64,000 bases of DNA from Dactylis glomerata (GCA_007115705.1 QXEO01000243.1:124001-188000); one strand, 5' to 3'; positions 11,691 to 24,014 are shown, numbered from the stretch's first letter. The notes: generated by a model not told the origin, from the sequence alone. Translations and numbers: made by a program.

Positions 11691-11772
11691 TTCTTCCTCT
11701 TCTCTTTCTCCTTCTTCCCCTTCTCCTTTTCTCTTTAATTGTCTCTGCTCAGATGAAACGTTGGGACACCAG

Positions 11773-11779
11773 ATTTATA
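11773..11779 (-). promoter_or_regulatory. TATA box of the beta-propeller gene
   Basis: TATAAAT on the minus strand, about 83 bp upstream of the ATG at 11690, with pyrimidine-rich leader between. Position fits a plant TATA box with a 50-60 nt 5' leader. Confidence 0.6.
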
Positions 11780-12091
11780 GCGCGGCCATACATGTCAGAG
11801 AGCTTAATTAATTGAGTACTACGCATCAAGTTCATCACCGAAATAAGGAGCCAGCCCAAGTCAAGTCACCATTGAATATTGTACATCAACAGATATACTC
11901 CATCCATAGTAGTGCTCTAGTGGCCAGCACCAATCGACGTTGTCATTTTTCAGTTGTTCGATTGAAGTCATTTTTTAACTAAAACTTTTATATAATCGAC
12001 GTTGTCATTTTTTATAATGGAACAAATAAGGCCTTTAACATATACTACTTTATAAAAGGCCTCGATCCCTAGGAGATGACTTCAGTAGGTA

Positions 12092-12346
12092 CTTTCTATG
12101 TCCTTATTTATCCTACATTATAGGTTTAGTTAAAATCAAACTAGATAAAGTTTGACCAAATGTATTCATAAATAAATAAAATTCTATAATATCAAATACA
12201 TATAAAATAAAAATATTTTTTATAATGATTATAATGATATCTATTTTATGTTATAAATATTTCTATTTTTTCTTATACACTTAGTCGAAGTTTAGATTTT
12301 AACTTTGACTGAATCTAGAATGCATGGTAATTTAAGATGGAGGGAG
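12092..12346. mobile_element. Degenerate Stowaway-like MITE (255 bp)
   Basis: The right end AGATGGAGGGAG followed by TA is Stowaway-type; the left end CTTTCTATGTCC preceded by TA is a decayed version. The AT-rich interior has the 'agtttgacc...aactttgact' inverted motif common in Triticeae Stowaways. Confidence 0.6.
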
Positions 12347-12554
12347 TATGTTATACAAGCTTAAGGTGTTTCCTTCTGTCATGTACTAGAAGGCTTGATT
12401 GATGGTGTGGGGAAGGGCCTCTCAACGACAGCTTTTCCTCGCTCTTTGGCATTTGTGGCAACCAGATGATCTTTGTTGACAAGGTTTGTTCGCTCAATAG
12501 GTCGGCTCTTCGCTTTCGCCGCTCACTTGATCAGGCTGGGGTTGAGGAGTGGCG

Positions 12555-12790
12555 TTGTGCTGGTGAAAGCGGTGTCACTCACGGAGTACCTGGACAAGGT
12601 GTCCTGGCCACTAGAACCTAACGGGAAATTATCTGCCACCTCTCTATATGCGAAGATCTTGCATGAGTTTCGATCACGCATTTCAAAACGTTCTCTAGGA
12701 AGGTCGGATACCTCTGAAGATTCGTATCTTCTTGTGGCATCTAGTCATGCCCCTCGTGCGGCGGCGCTGCCCGCATCGGGGCATCCACGA
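12555..12790 (+). pseudogene. LINE remnant: reverse-transcriptase zinc-binding (zf-RVT) region, 5' part
   Basis: Frame 12580-12660 reads VSWPLEPNGKLSATSLYAKI, and from about 12705 another frame reads IPLKIRIFLWHL. Both are hallmarks of the zf-RVT domain at the C-terminus of plant LINE reverse transcriptases, in the right order but with a frameshift between them. The matching 3' part appears 11 kb downstream at about 24015, after later insertions. Confidence 0.65.
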
Positions 12791-13805
12791 GCCCTCTCCC
12801 CTCGACTCTCCAGCTACAACATCCCCTCCCGTCGCTGATATCGAAGGCGTCAGCAGCAAAGCCCATGTGGCGCGGCGGCGGTGGCGGAGTTCCTCGAACA
12901 GCTTTCACATCGCGGCAGCGGCGGCCCGCCCCAGCATTTTCTATGTCAGCGTTGCAGGGGCAGGGCGGCCAGGCTAGCAATTTGCTAGGGCAGCGAGCGG
13001 CACAGGAGGGTCCAAACTTGACCCATTTGGGCTCAAACGGGCTTTGTTTTGCATGATTGTTGCATCTCAACCACGACGACGACAAGGTGGTGCTCCTGTG
13101 CTAGACCCGCAACATGAGGAAGCCTAGGGCAATGCCACCGGGCATAATGGTGGTGGCCTCCTCCTCTGTAGAAGGTGGTTGGCTTGCCGGCTATGGGTCT
13201 CTGGATCCTACATGCAGTACTGGCAGCGAGTTGGGAAGGTGCGGCTGTCGGTGAAAATCGGGCTCCGATTCCGGTCATGATAGGTGATGACGACATACGA
13301 ACACTGCTACCTTTTTTAAGGCATCGCCGTTACTTTCTATCTCTTGTCACTCATGTTGCTCTAGGGGAAACTCAAGATCCGAGTATCCCGGATTGAACGA
13401 TGGCGGCATTTTCGGCGCCGCTCTCCCTCTTGGGGGCATTGTTTTAAGAGAAACTGCTAGATGGAGGTGGTACGAGGTGGAGCGGAGTGTGTCTACCTCA
13501 TCGATGACATCGAGTAGTTGTGGCATCATGCATCGGGGTCTCTATGTATAAGAGGACCTTGATGGACGCGTGCATGGCGTGGAGCTGTTTGGTGCTATGG
13601 TAGTATCGACGATAGGCCTGGGAAGGTCAATGCCTAGATCCCTGTCCTGAAGATGGGTCTGTGGTGGATGGCGGTGGCAACTTATAAAGTGTGCAGTGGT
13701 GTATGATGAGGGTCATTCGGACTAGTTTGTGCTCCAATTCGTTGTTGGGCGGCTTGGTGATTCTAGTTAAAAGATGACGGGTGTTGGTGTGAGGTCAGGG
13801 CACAG
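12791..13805. other. No intact gene; probable retroposon body
   Basis: GC-mixed sequence without a supported ORF. Parts around 13560-13790 resemble 43300-43560 in this window (similar 'ccctatcctggagatgg' and 'gttgggcggcttggtgattctag' phrasing). With 23798-23978 it looks like the body and 3' end of a retroposon inserted into the LINE. Confidence 0.35.
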
Positions 13806-14271
13806 GTACCTGATGACCCACAAGTATAGGGGATCGCAACAGTCTTCGAGGGAAGTAAAACCCAAATTTATTGATTCGACACAAGGGGAGCCAAAGAATA
13901 TTTATAAGCCTTAACAGATGAGTTGTCAATTCAGCTGCACCTAGAAACAGACTTGATCGCAGCAGTTTATCTGTAGCAACAGTTTTATAGTAGTGATAAT
14001 AGTGAAACAGTAACAATAATAATAAAATAAAAGCGGTAATAGTAGCAATAGTAAACAGTATGATGAAATACTGTAGACATAGGGATGGATGTACGGGCGT
14101 TGCATGGATAAGATAATTCATGAAATCAGTGAGACATGGGCAATTGCAGATAAATAATATAAAGCATCCTAGTACAAACAATCATATGCATGTGTTCCGT
14201 ATATAGTCGTACGTGCTCGCAATGAGAAACTTGCACGACATCTTTTGTCCTACCAGCCTGTTGCAGCAGAG

Positions 14272-15964
14272 TGATACGTCTCAAACGTATCTATAATTTT
14301 TGATGCTCCATGCTTTGTTTTACACCATTTGCCTATTGTTTCGTTACACTTAGTGGCATTTTTATACATTTTCCGGAACTAACCTATTAACGAAGTGCCA
14401 CAGTGCCAGTTTCCTGTTTTCTGCTGTTTTTGTGTTTCAGAAGTGATACACAGGAAATATTCTCGGAATTGGACGAAACAAGTTCCTGAAGTCATATTTC
14501 ATCGGGGAGCTCCCAAACATCCGAAGACCTGACGGAGGGGGGCCACGAGGCCCCCACACACAGGGGCGGCGCGGCCTAGCCCCTGGCCGCGCCAGCCCCG
14601 TGTGAGGCCACGTGGTCCACCCTCTGACAGCCCCCTTTCGCCTACATATACCCCCTGACGAGAAAAACCTAAGGGCCCGATCAGTTTTCCAGAATACATC
14701 GCGATCCGCCGCCGCCGTCGACCCGAAGATCGGGAGGGTCCAGAAGCTCTTCCCGGCACCCTGCCGGAGAGGGGAATCGCCACCGGAAGTCTTCTTCATC
14801 GCCATGCTTGCCTCCGGAGCGATGAGTGAGTAGTCTACCTTGGACTATGGGTCCATAGCAGTAGCTAGATGGTTGTCTTCTCCACCATATGCTTCATGTT
14901 TAGATCTCATGAGCTGCCCTACATGATTGAGATCACCGTTATGTAATACTATGATGTTGGTTTGTTGGGATCCGATGAATATTGGTGTTTATGATTAAGT
15001 TGCTGTACTGAATTATATCTTTTATTATCTCTATGATGTTTATGATCTTGCATGCTCTCCGTTGTTAGTAGCTATCTTGGCCGAGTAGTTGCTAGTGACT
15101 CCAAGAGGGGGTATTTATGCTCGATAGTGGGTTCATGCCTCTATTTCACCTGGGGGAGTGACAGAAACCTCTAAGGTGGTAGATGTGCTGTTGCTACTAG
15201 GGAGAAAACAACATTCATATGCTCAAGGGCATATGCTTTGTTTACATTACACACTTTGCTTAATGCAATTATCTGTTGTTCGCAACTTAATACTTTAGGG
15301 GTGTTCGGATGATATCCCTGGGGGTGGATTATTAGTCATAGATGCAGTTGGATGGCGGTCTATGTATTTTGTTGTAATGCCCAGAGTAAATCTCATAGTG
15401 ATCTTCTTGACATATCACGTTATCTTTATTCTATCAATTGCCCAACTGTAATTTGTTTACCCAGCATGTTATTTATCTATGGAGAGACACCACTAGTGAA
15501 CTGTGGACCCCGGTCCTATTTTAATCATATTGCAATCACCTGTTTACTTTTCCCGCACTGTTTACTTTACTAGCATTTACTACTGTTTTCCACTCGATAC
15601 ACTCATAACCTTTGTTTCAAGCAAACCGGTGAGATTGACAACCTCATCGCAAGTTGGGAACAAAGTATTTGTCTGTGTGTGTGCAGGTTCCACGTTGCCA
15701 TTGGCCGAAGACGAGTCAACAAGTATCGTTAACGGCGCCCTTGTTGAAGCTACTAAGCCAGTCCGCATCACCTTAAGTCGTCACCGTCTCCCTTCTCCTG
15801 ATCGATAAACCTTGGTTTCTTAACTGAGGGAAAACTAGCCGCTACACTCATCATACCTTCCTCTTGGGGTTCCCAACGGGCTGGTCATTCACCACGCACA
15901 AGGACTTACTGCTCCCACGTCAACAAACGCCACAGTAATTTTCTGGCGCCATCACCAAGCATCA
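14272..15964 (+). repeat. 5' LTR of the Gypsy element
   Basis: Starts TGATACGTCTCAAACGTATC and ends CACCAAGCATCA. Offset from the 3' LTR is exactly 6885 bp throughout, so there are no net indels between the two copies. Confidence 0.9.
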
Positions 15965-15974
15965 GCTAATTTTC

Positions 15975-15992
15975 TGGCGCCGTTGCCGGGGA
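15975..15992 (+). promoter_or_regulatory. Primer-binding site (PBS)
   Basis: TGGCGCCGTTGCCGGGGA, ten bases inside the 5' LTR end. It resembles the tRNA-Asp-type PBS used by Athila-like plant Gypsy elements. Confidence 0.75.
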
Positions 15993-16162
15993 AGGAAGAG
16001 AAGACTTCTGCGAGGGGAGTTCTTCGCACACACATACTTTACTTTGTTATTTGTTTTGCTTTACTTTATTTTATTCTACCTGCATTGCTTTTATATCAAA
16101 AACCCAAAAAAAATTAGAATCCTTGGTAGTTGTTTTTACTTGTTTACTTTCGTTTTGCTGAA

Positions 16163-18226
16163 ATGGGTACTCCTGAAAACACCAAGTTGTGTGACTTTGC
16201 TAGCACGAACAATAGTGATTTTATCTGCACTCCTATTGCACCACCTGTTCCTGCTACTACTTTTTATGAGATCAAGCCTGCTTTATTGAACCTTGTTATG
16301 AAAGAGCAATTTTCTGGTGCTAGTACTGAAGATGCTGCAGCTCATCTCAACAATTTTGTTGAGCTATGTGAGATGCAGAAATATAAGGATGTTGATAGTG
16401 ATATTATTAAGCTCAAGTTGTTTCCTTTTTCTTTGAGAGGAAAGGCTAAAGATTGGTTGCTGTCTTTGACTAAGAATAGTATTGATTCATGGGCTAAGTG
16501 TAAGGATGCTTTTATTGGTAGATATTATCCTCCTGCTAAGATTATATCGTTGCGTAGCAATATTATGAAGTTTACTCAGTTTGATAATGAACATGTTGCT
16601 CAAGCTTGGGAAAGAATGAAATCTATGATAAAGAATTGCCCCACTCATGGACTGACTACTTGGATGATTATCCAAACTTTTTATGCAGGACTGAATTTTT
16701 CTTCAAGGAACCTACTTGATTCAGCTGCTGGAGGCACTTTTATGTCCCTTACATTGGGCGCCGCATCAAAGCTACTCGACAATATGATGGTAAATTATTC
16801 CGAATGGCACACCGAGAGAGCTCCACAAGGTAAGAAGGTAAATTCTGTTGAGGAAACCTCTTCCTTAAGTGATAAGATTGATACCATTATGGCTATGCTT
16901 GCTAATGATAGGACTCATGTTGATCCTAATAATGTTCCTTTGGCCTCTTTGGTTGCTCAAGAAGAGCAAGTTGATGTGAATTTCATTAGAAACAACAATT
17001 TTAACAACAATGCTTATAGGAACAATTTTGCTAGTAACAATTATAGGCCGTATCCTTCTACCAATGGTAATGGTTATGGTAACTCTTATGGTAATTCCTA
17101 CAACAACACTAGGGCCGCGCCCTCCGAGCTTGAGGTAATGCTCAAGGACTTCATCGGTAAACAAACTGCTTTTAATAAGTCTGTTGAGGAAAAGTTAGGC
17201 AAAATTGATATTCTTGCTTCTAAAGTTGATAGCCTTGCTCATGATGTTGAACTTCTGAAACTAAAAGTGTTTCCTAATGATGTGAATGTGAGTAATATTG
17301 TTGCTGCCGCTAATGCTACCCAAGTTGGAATTGATAGAAATATTAGATTGTTAGCGGAATTGCATGCCAGGTGGGAAAGAGAAGATGAGATGGCTAGAGA
17401 GATGAAGGTATGTACTATTACTACCTCTAATGATGTTGCTCCTACTGATAGCAATCCTCTTACTTTGATTGGTGTAGAGAAAACTCCCACTCCTTGTGCT
17501 AAAAAGCCTAAAACTGCCAAAACTTTTTCTCAAAAGAGTGCTGAAATTTTTCGGAGTGTGGGAGATGATAGCTCTATTTCCTTTAATGATTTTGATGTTG
17601 ATGGCTGCAATATATCTGAAGTTATTTTGTCCTTACAAAAGCTTGCTTTGACTCCCAATGCTAGTTCTTTAAATATTGCTTTTACTAAGCATATTACCAA
17701 TGCTCTCATAAAGATTAGGGATGAAAAGTTGAAGCAGAAAGCCTCTGTTCCCAAGAAGTTAGAAGATGGTTGGGAACCCATCATTGATATGCATGTTAAT
17801 GGTTATGATTGCCATGCTTTATGTGATCTAGGAGCTAGTATTTCTATCATGCCTAGAAAGATTTATGACATGCTTGATTTACCACCACTTGAAAAGTGTT
17901 ATTTTGATGTTCCTATTGCTGATGTTGCTAAGAAGAAACCTTTGGGAAGGATTAATGATGTTCTTATTGTGGTTAACAATAACCTTGTTCCCGTTGATTT
18001 TCTTGTTATGGACGTTGAATGCCATGCTTCATGTCCTATTATTTTGGGAAGACCTTTTCTTCGAACTGTAGGTGCTATCATTGATATGAGGGAAGGCACT
18101 ATCAAGTATCAATTCCCACTAAAGAAAGGTATGGAACACTTCCCTAGGAAAAGAAAGAAATTGCTTTTTGACTCTATTCTTAGAGCAAATTATGAGCTTG
18201 ATGCTTCATCACTTGATATTACTTGA
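16163..18226 (+). CDS. Gag-protease polyprotein of a non-autonomous Gypsy element (687 aa)
   Basis: The start at 16163 (MGTPENTKLCDF) is preferred over an upstream in-frame ATG at 16130 because it matches the usual start context of these gag proteins. Residues about 45-200 form the retrotransposon gag domain (LKLFPFSLRGKAKDWL, then FIGRYYPP and FTQFDNEHVAQAWERM). Residues about 285-320 are an Asn/Gly/Tyr-rich linker where a CCHC knuckle might be expected but none is seen. A coiled-coil-like segment follows (about 330-375). The C-terminal 150 residues are an aspartic-protease-like fold with LCDLGASISIMP as the active-site loop (Leu in place of Thr/Ser, common in this lineage) and CPIILGRPFLRT downstream. 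The ORF ends before any reverse transcriptase. Predicted role: virus-like particle assembly. It is open throughout. Confidence 0.9.
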   Translation: MGTPENTKLCDFASTNNSDFICTPIAPPVPATTFYEIKPALLNLVMKEQFSGASTEDAAAHLNNFVELCEMQKYKDVDSDIIKLKLFPFSLRGKAKDWLLSLTKNSIDSWAKCKDAFIGRYYPPAKIISLRSNIMKFTQFDNEHVAQAWERMKSMIKNCPTHGLTTWMIIQTFYAGLNFSSRNLLDSAAGGTFMSLTLGAASKLLDNMMVNYSEWHTERAPQGKKVNSVEETSSLSDKIDTIMAMLANDRTHVDPNNVPLASLVAQEEQVDVNFIRNNNFNNNAYRNNFASNNYRPYPSTNGNGYGNSYGNSYNNTRAAPSELEVMLKDFIGKQTAFNKSVEEKLGKIDILASKVDSLAHDVELLKLKVFPNDVNVSNIVAAANATQVGIDRNIRLLAELHARWEREDEMAREMKVCTITTSNDVAPTDSNPLTLIGVEKTPTPCAKKPKTAKTFSQKSAEIFRSVGDDSSISFNDFDVDGCNISEVILSLQKLALTPNASSLNIAFTKHITNALIKIRDEKLKQKASVPKKLEDGWEPIIDMHVNGYDCHALCDLGASISIMPRKIYDMLDLPPLEKCYFDVPIADVAKKKPLGRINDVLIVVNNNLVPVDFLVMDVECHASCPIILGRPFLRTVGAIIDMREGTIKYQFPLKKGMEHFPRKRKKLLFDSILRANYELDASSLDIT

Positions 18227-21141
18227 TTCGCAATTTTCTGCGCCTAGCTCAAAGGCGTTAAAGAAAAGCACTCTTGGGAGATAACCCATTGTTTACTTTT
18301 CAGTACTTTTTCTTTTATTTGAGTCTTGGAAGTCATTACTACTGTAATGACCGCTCTTTATCTTGTTTATTTCGTTTTTGTGCCAAGAGAAGCCTCTAAT
18401 TTGAGTGAGGTAAAGATTTGGGGTTATTGCTGTCCTGAAACTGTTTTCGGTGCTGCACCGTAAAAATTCGTGAAAATTCTCTGTATATCTTTTGGACCTG
18501 AAATTTCTTGTGCTTATGCCCCAGGTTATATCCAAACTTTTCTTAGTTGAACACTTTTTGATTTGAGCAACGGAAAATCCCTAAAAAATTCGTCCATTAT
18601 CAGCTGTCCAGTTTTGACAGATTTCTGCCAATATTTGTTTTTGCCACTTTATCGCTTTCTTCTGAGTCCTTTTTGATCATGGAACTCTTGTGGAAGTTGC
18701 TACAGTAGTATATACTTTATATGTGGTAGTTTTGGGTTGAAACCTGAAGCTAAAAGAGGTTGAATATATTTTATGCTTACACTAATGTTGCTAATAGAAT
18801 TGTGTTTAGTTTTGTATGAATGAAGTTTTCAAGTGTAGGGATTGGAGAATGATGAGATGAGTTGAAGAATGGACAAAAGCTCAAGCTTGGGGATGCCCAT
18901 GCATCACCCCAAGAAATATCCAAGAAGTACAAGCGTCAAAGCTTGGGGATGCCCCCGAGGCACCCCTTCTTCATCGGCAAAAATCAGGTCACCTTTCAAA
19001 ACACTATATTTTTATTGCTTCATGCACTATGTGTTTTTCTTGGAGCGTCAGTTGTTTTAGTTTTCTTAGGTTGTTTAGTTTGTTTGTTTGATGCAATAAA
19101 TGGTTGGACCCCAACAAATTTCCTTTGGAGGAGATGTACTCGTTTTCATTTGCAAGAATGCTCTAGTTTTCACTCTTATTAATCGAGCATTCTACTTTTT
19201 CTGCTACTGCTTTTGGTTTTCGTTTTCGCCTTGATATGCATTCAGATCTTGTCATATCTTTTCATCAAGGTGTATTTTTGCCTCTGAACTTTATTGGTTT
19301 TCATCAAAAGAGGTTGTTATAAAAATTTCAAATGGTGTTGGAAAAGAGAAAAAGCTTTGTGCAAAATAGTGGTACAAGAAGGAGCTTGTGTAGACTGCGG
19401 CTTAGGCTTTTTCATGGCATGCTTGATGTCTTTTTGATAGTATGCTTAGTGGTTTTGCTGTAGCATGACTTGTCTCAAATAACTGAGATTGCTTAATGAG
19501 CCTTTGAAAAAATCATGCGTTGTTTTTATTGTATGGAAGCATTATTTTGGTTTTCTCCTTGATGCTTTATTTGGGTTGACTTGGCGCATGCTCACACATG
19601 TTAGACTCTTCCAAAGTCGCCATTAGCCTTCATGATCATTTAGTTTTTGACTTTTGATGCCATCGTATGCTTCTTTTAATGTCGCTTTGTCGCTTTGCAT
19701 GATTATGGCCATTATTGCTCTCTTAGTTGGTCGCTCCCAGTCTTTTGCTAGCCCTCGCCTTGTACTGAGTATGAGCTCTACTCGTGCATCCAACTCCTAA
19801 AAGCCAAAGTTTTCCATTGTGTCCACCATACATACCTACTAGCAATTTGCTATTCCAAGTAAATTTGACTTGCTTTTATTTTCTCTTCAAATTAAACTCT
19901 TACCAGTGTTATGCGAAATTCGGTCAGTAAAGCTCTCACGAACCGGAAGGCACACTTTACTTTTTCCTGTTCTAAAATTTGACATTGTGGTCTTTTATGC
20001 TGAGTTGTTATGCTTGCAAGTTGTAAGTTGGATTCTAGCCTAACCATGCCGTCATGGGGCAAGCTTTCAACATTGCACTTTCTTTTGAGTTGATATCGTG
20101 ATCTTTTGTTTATGGATGCCCGCTGTGTGAAATGAATTGGGAATCTTGTGAGGATCATGGAGTTTTTATATGTGTTAGGGAAACGCCGGGCCGCCAATCT
20201 AAGCCATGCATAATTCATGGTGGAAATTTGCAGCATACCCATGGTGAACATTCGACGACGCATCTCACAATAAAAAGCTAAACAATATAGCAAATAAAAG
20301 AGATGCCGAGGTGTTCATTGTCTGCTTGTCCTGTCATTTTGGTGTGGGCTTGTTCCATGTCATCGGGCACGGAGGTACCCCATTGGCGGTTCTCAATGAT
20401 ATGCATATACTTACAATGACAAGAGCCTTGCTTGGGACTCTAAGTAAACTAGCATGGTTTGGGTACTTGTATTCACGGGACACGAGGTTTTCAACTTATG
20501 ATTTGTCAAGCATATGCATCATAATTGTTCTCGCATTAACTTTAACCATTCAAGATGCTTATGATGGGGGCAATGAGAGCTCAAAGCCGGTAAGTACCAT
20601 AATTTTTGAAGGTTATAAAACTTGCAATCACTGCTTCCCTCTGCGAAGGGCCTTTCTTTTACTTTTATGTTGAGTCACCACCTTCTTTCTTTATGCACCA
20701 TTAAGAGAGCATAGTTGTCATTCTTAGTGTGATATGCATTGTCCCAAGGTTCATTGATTGACTCATATTGGTTGGTTTCACTTGTTCTTAAATTATTTGT
20801 ATCTAGTCGCCCTCTTAAACTTTGAGGTGTCCTATGCATTTATGTTTTGCTCTCTTTGAAGGACAAGCTGAAAACCACTTGTATGTTTTTCCTTATGATT
20901 TGAACACACGTTTGACTTTCATTGTTTCATTATCATGATCTTTTGTTTGTGTTCATTTGCATGTTTACAACATGGTTGCTAAGTTCTTATTGTCATGATT
21001 ATATCTTTCATGCCCATGTTTTAAGTTCTATTGATCCCAGCTCATCAATGCTTACATATATGATCAAGATTGTGTAGGTGCATGTCACCTCAAAAATTAT
21101 TCTTTTGTTATCACTTACCTACTCGAGGACGAGCAGGAGTT
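18227..21141 (+). other. Non-coding 3' interior of the Gypsy element
   Basis: About 2.9 kb without a supported ORF. It takes the place of pol. It contains two extra copies of the AAGCTTGGGGATGC motif (18883-18896, 18939-18952) that also forms the polypurine-tract region. Confidence 0.6.
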
Positions 21142-21155
21142 AAGCTTGGGGATGC
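21142..21155 (+). promoter_or_regulatory. Polypurine tract region
   Basis: AAGCTTGGGGATGC lies immediately before the 3' LTR (TGATACG at 21157), following 'ctactcgaggacgagcag', a phrase common before the 3' LTR of Triticeae Gypsy elements. Confidence 0.65.
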
Positions 21156-21156
21156 T

Positions 21157-22849
21157 TGATACGTCTCAAACGTATCTATAATTTTTGATGCTCCATGCTT
21201 TGTTTTACACCATTTGCCTATTGTTTCGTTACACTTAGTGGCATTTTTATACATTTTCCGGAACTAACCTATTAACGAAGTGCCACAGTGCCAGTTTCCT
21301 GTTTTCTGCTGTTTTTGTGTTTCAGAAGTGATACACAGGAAATATTCTCGGAATTGGACGAAACAAGTTCCTGAAGTCATATTTCATCGGGGAGCTCCCA
21401 AACATCCGAAGACCTGACGGAGGGGGGCCACGAGGCCCCCACACACAGGGGCGGCGCGGCCTAGCCCCTGGCCGCGCCAGCCCCGTGTGAGGCCACGTGG
21501 TCCACCCTCTGACAGCCCCCTTTCGCCTACATATACCCCCTGACGAGAAAAACCTAAGGGCCCGATTAGTTTTCCAGAATACATCGCGATCCGCCGCCGC
21601 CGTCGACCCGAAGATCGGGAGGGTCCAGAAGCTCTTCCCGGCACCCTGCCGGAGAGGGGAATCGCCACCGGAAGTCTTCTTCATCGCCATGCTTGCCTCC
21701 GGAGCGATGAGTGAGTAGTCTACCTTGGACTATGGGTCCATAGCAGTAGCTAGATGGTTGTCTTCTCCACCATGTGCTTCATGTTTAGATCTCATGAGCT
21801 GCCCTACATGATTGAGATCACCGTTATGTAATACTATGATGTTGGTTTGTTGGGATCCGATGAATATTGGTGTTTATGATTAAGTTGTCGTACTGAATTA
21901 TATCTTTTATTATCTCTATGATGTTTATGATCTTGCATGCTCTCCGTTGTTAGTAGCTATCTTGGCCGAGTAGTTGCTAGTGACTCCAAGAGGGGGTATT
22001 TATGCTCGATAGTGGGTTCATGCCTCTATTTCACCTGGGGGAGTGACAGAAACCTCTAAGGTGGTAGATGTGCTGTTGCTACTAGGGAGAAAACAACATT
22101 CATATGCTCAAGGGCATATGCTTTGTTTACATTACACACTTTGCTTAATGCAATTATCTGTTGTTCGCAACTTAATACTTTAGGGGTGTTCGGATGATAT
22201 CCCTGGGGGTGGATTATTAGTCATAGATGCAGTTGGATGGCGGTCTATGTATTTTGTTGTAATGCCCAGAGTAAATCTCATAGTGATCTTCTTGACATAT
22301 CACGTTATCTTTATTCTATCAATTGCCCAACTGTAATTTGTTTACCCAGCATGTTATTTATCTATGGAGAGACACCACTAGTGAACTGTGGACCCCGGTC
22401 CTATTTTAATCATATTGCAATCACCTGTTTACTTTTCCCGCACTGTTTACTTTACTAGCATTTACTACTGTTTTCCACTCGATACACTCATAACCTTTGT
22501 TTCAAGCAAACCGGTGAGATTGACAACCTCATCGCAAGTTGGGAACAAAGTATTTGTCTGTGTGTGTGCAGGTTCCACGTTGCCATTGGCCGAAGACGAG
22601 TCAACAAGTATCGTTAACGGCGCCCTTGTTGAAGCTACTAAGCCAGTCCGCATCACCTTAAGTCGTCACCGTCTCCCTTCTCCTGATCGATAAACCTTGG
22701 TTTCTTAACTGAGGGAAAACTAGCCGCTACACTCATCATACCTTCCTCTTGGGGTTCCCAACGGGCTGGTCATTCACCACGCACAAGGACTTACTGCTCC
22801 CACGTCAACAAACGCCACAGTAATTTTCTGGCGCCATCACCAAGCAGCA
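21157..22849 (+). repeat. 3' LTR of the Gypsy element
   Basis: Near-identical to 14272-15964. Differences noticed: C/T near 14678 and 21563, A/G near 14888 and 21773, CT/TC near 15001, and the third-last base. Confidence 0.9.
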
Positions 22850-23797
22850 CAGAGCCTCAAGGGAAACTACTGGTAATTAAGGTACTCCTTTTAATAAAGT
22901 ACCAGAGCAAAGCATTAACACTCGGTGAACACATGTGATCCTCACATCACAGCCATCCCCTCCGGTTATCCCAACTTCTGTCACTTTGGGGCCTCGGGTT
23001 CCGGACAACAATATGTGTATACAACTTGTAGGTAAGACCATAAACAACAAGTATCATCATAAAACAATAACAAGTTCAGATCTAAAATCATGGCACTCGG
23101 GCCCAAAGTGACAAGCATTAAGCACAACAAGTTGCGACAATGTCATAAGCACTAATAAAAGATACTAGGCACTATGCCCTAACAAACTCATAGCAAATTA
23201 CATGAATGATCTCATCCAATCCCTACCATCCCCTTCGCCTACAGCGGGAATTACTCACACATGGATGGGGGAGTCATGGATGGTTGATGGAGAGACGTCG
23301 GTGATGATGGTGATGAAGATCTCCTCCAAATCCCCATCCCGGCAGGGTGCCAGAACGGAGTTTCTGGTTCTGAATCACGGTTTCTGATGGTGGCGGCGCA
23401 ACAGAAGTCTATCTGGGAAAAACGCCGAACCCCCGCTCCTTTCAGGGCAGAGGGTATATGTAGGCGGAAGGAGGGGTCGAGGCGACGGCCGAGGCGGCCT
23501 CACCATAGGTGGGCGCGGCCAGGGCTGGGCCGCGCCCCCTGGTAGTGAGCCCAGCCCCTTGCCTCTCTTCGTCTCCCCTTCTGGCTCCGTGGGTCTTCTG
23601 GTAAAATAGAATTTTTGCAATATTTTTCAGGATTTTTCCTGAAAGTCGGATTTCTGCAAAAAAAAAACGAGACACCAGAGCAATTCTGCTGAAAACAACG
23701 TTAGTCCGCGTTAGTTGTATTCAAAACACACAAATTAGAGGAGAAACAATAGCAAAAGTGTTCGGGAAAGTAGATACGATTTGGACGTATCAGTACC

Positions 23798-23978
23798 CAA
23801 CATGTCCACTCCCTTCATCACGTTTGTAGGTGTTGCCATAACTATCGCGAGTGTGGTGACTTCAGGTTTATCTTTGTATTATCCTTGTATGGTTTCTTTG
23901 AATATTTTTAATGAAAAACGCTGTATGCATATTTTTTATGCATAGGTCAGGGTAGACCTTCCATTTCGAAAGGAAAAC
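23798..23978 (+). other. Probable LINE/retroposon 3' end
   Basis: A segment ending 'aaaaacgctgtatgcat...' and 'ccatttcgaaagga' resembles the 3' tails common to wheat LINE-like retroposons. It continues the sequence interrupted at 13805 by the solo LTR. Confidence 0.4.
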
Positions 23979-24014
23979 ATAGTCCTGGATAGGCTTGCAG
24001 CAACCTTGCATCTT

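Larger units (their letters stand above)
14272..22849 (+). mobile_element. Non-autonomous Gypsy LTR retrotransposon, young
   Basis: Two 1693-bp LTRs (14272-15964, 21157-22849) bound a 5.2-kb interior. The 5-bp duplication CAGAG lies at 14267-14271 and 22850-22854. A primer-binding site follows the 5' LTR and a purine-rich tract precedes the 3' LTR. The interior has a single gag-protease ORF and then about 2.9 kb of non-coding DNA: no reverse transcriptase, RNase H or integrase, so movement needs a partner element. By eye the LTRs differ at only about five positions. The gag style and PBS point to an Athila/Sabrina-like lineage. Confidence 0.9.
13811..23792 (-). mobile_element. Solo LTR (about 1.4 kb) interrupted by a Gypsy element
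   Basis: The left fragment 13811-14271 begins TGATGACCCACAAGTATAGG; the right fragment 22850-23792 ends TTTGGACGTATCA. Together they form one TG...CA unit flanked by GTACC on both sides (13806-13810 and 23793-23797). Read on the minus strand it starts TGATACGTCC, a common Triticeae Gypsy LTR start. No internal domain is present, so it is a solo LTR left by LTR-LTR recombination. Confidence 0.8.

Noticed and set aside
11079..11738. 219-codon plus-strand ORF
   Set aside because: It is the antisense of GC-rich exon 1 of the beta-propeller gene, which has family motifs and consistent splice sites.
13811..23792. A single composite LTR retrotransposon from 13811 to 23792
   Set aside because: The outer fragments join into one TG...CA LTR with its own GTACC duplication and differ in sequence from the inner LTRs, which have a CAGAG duplication.
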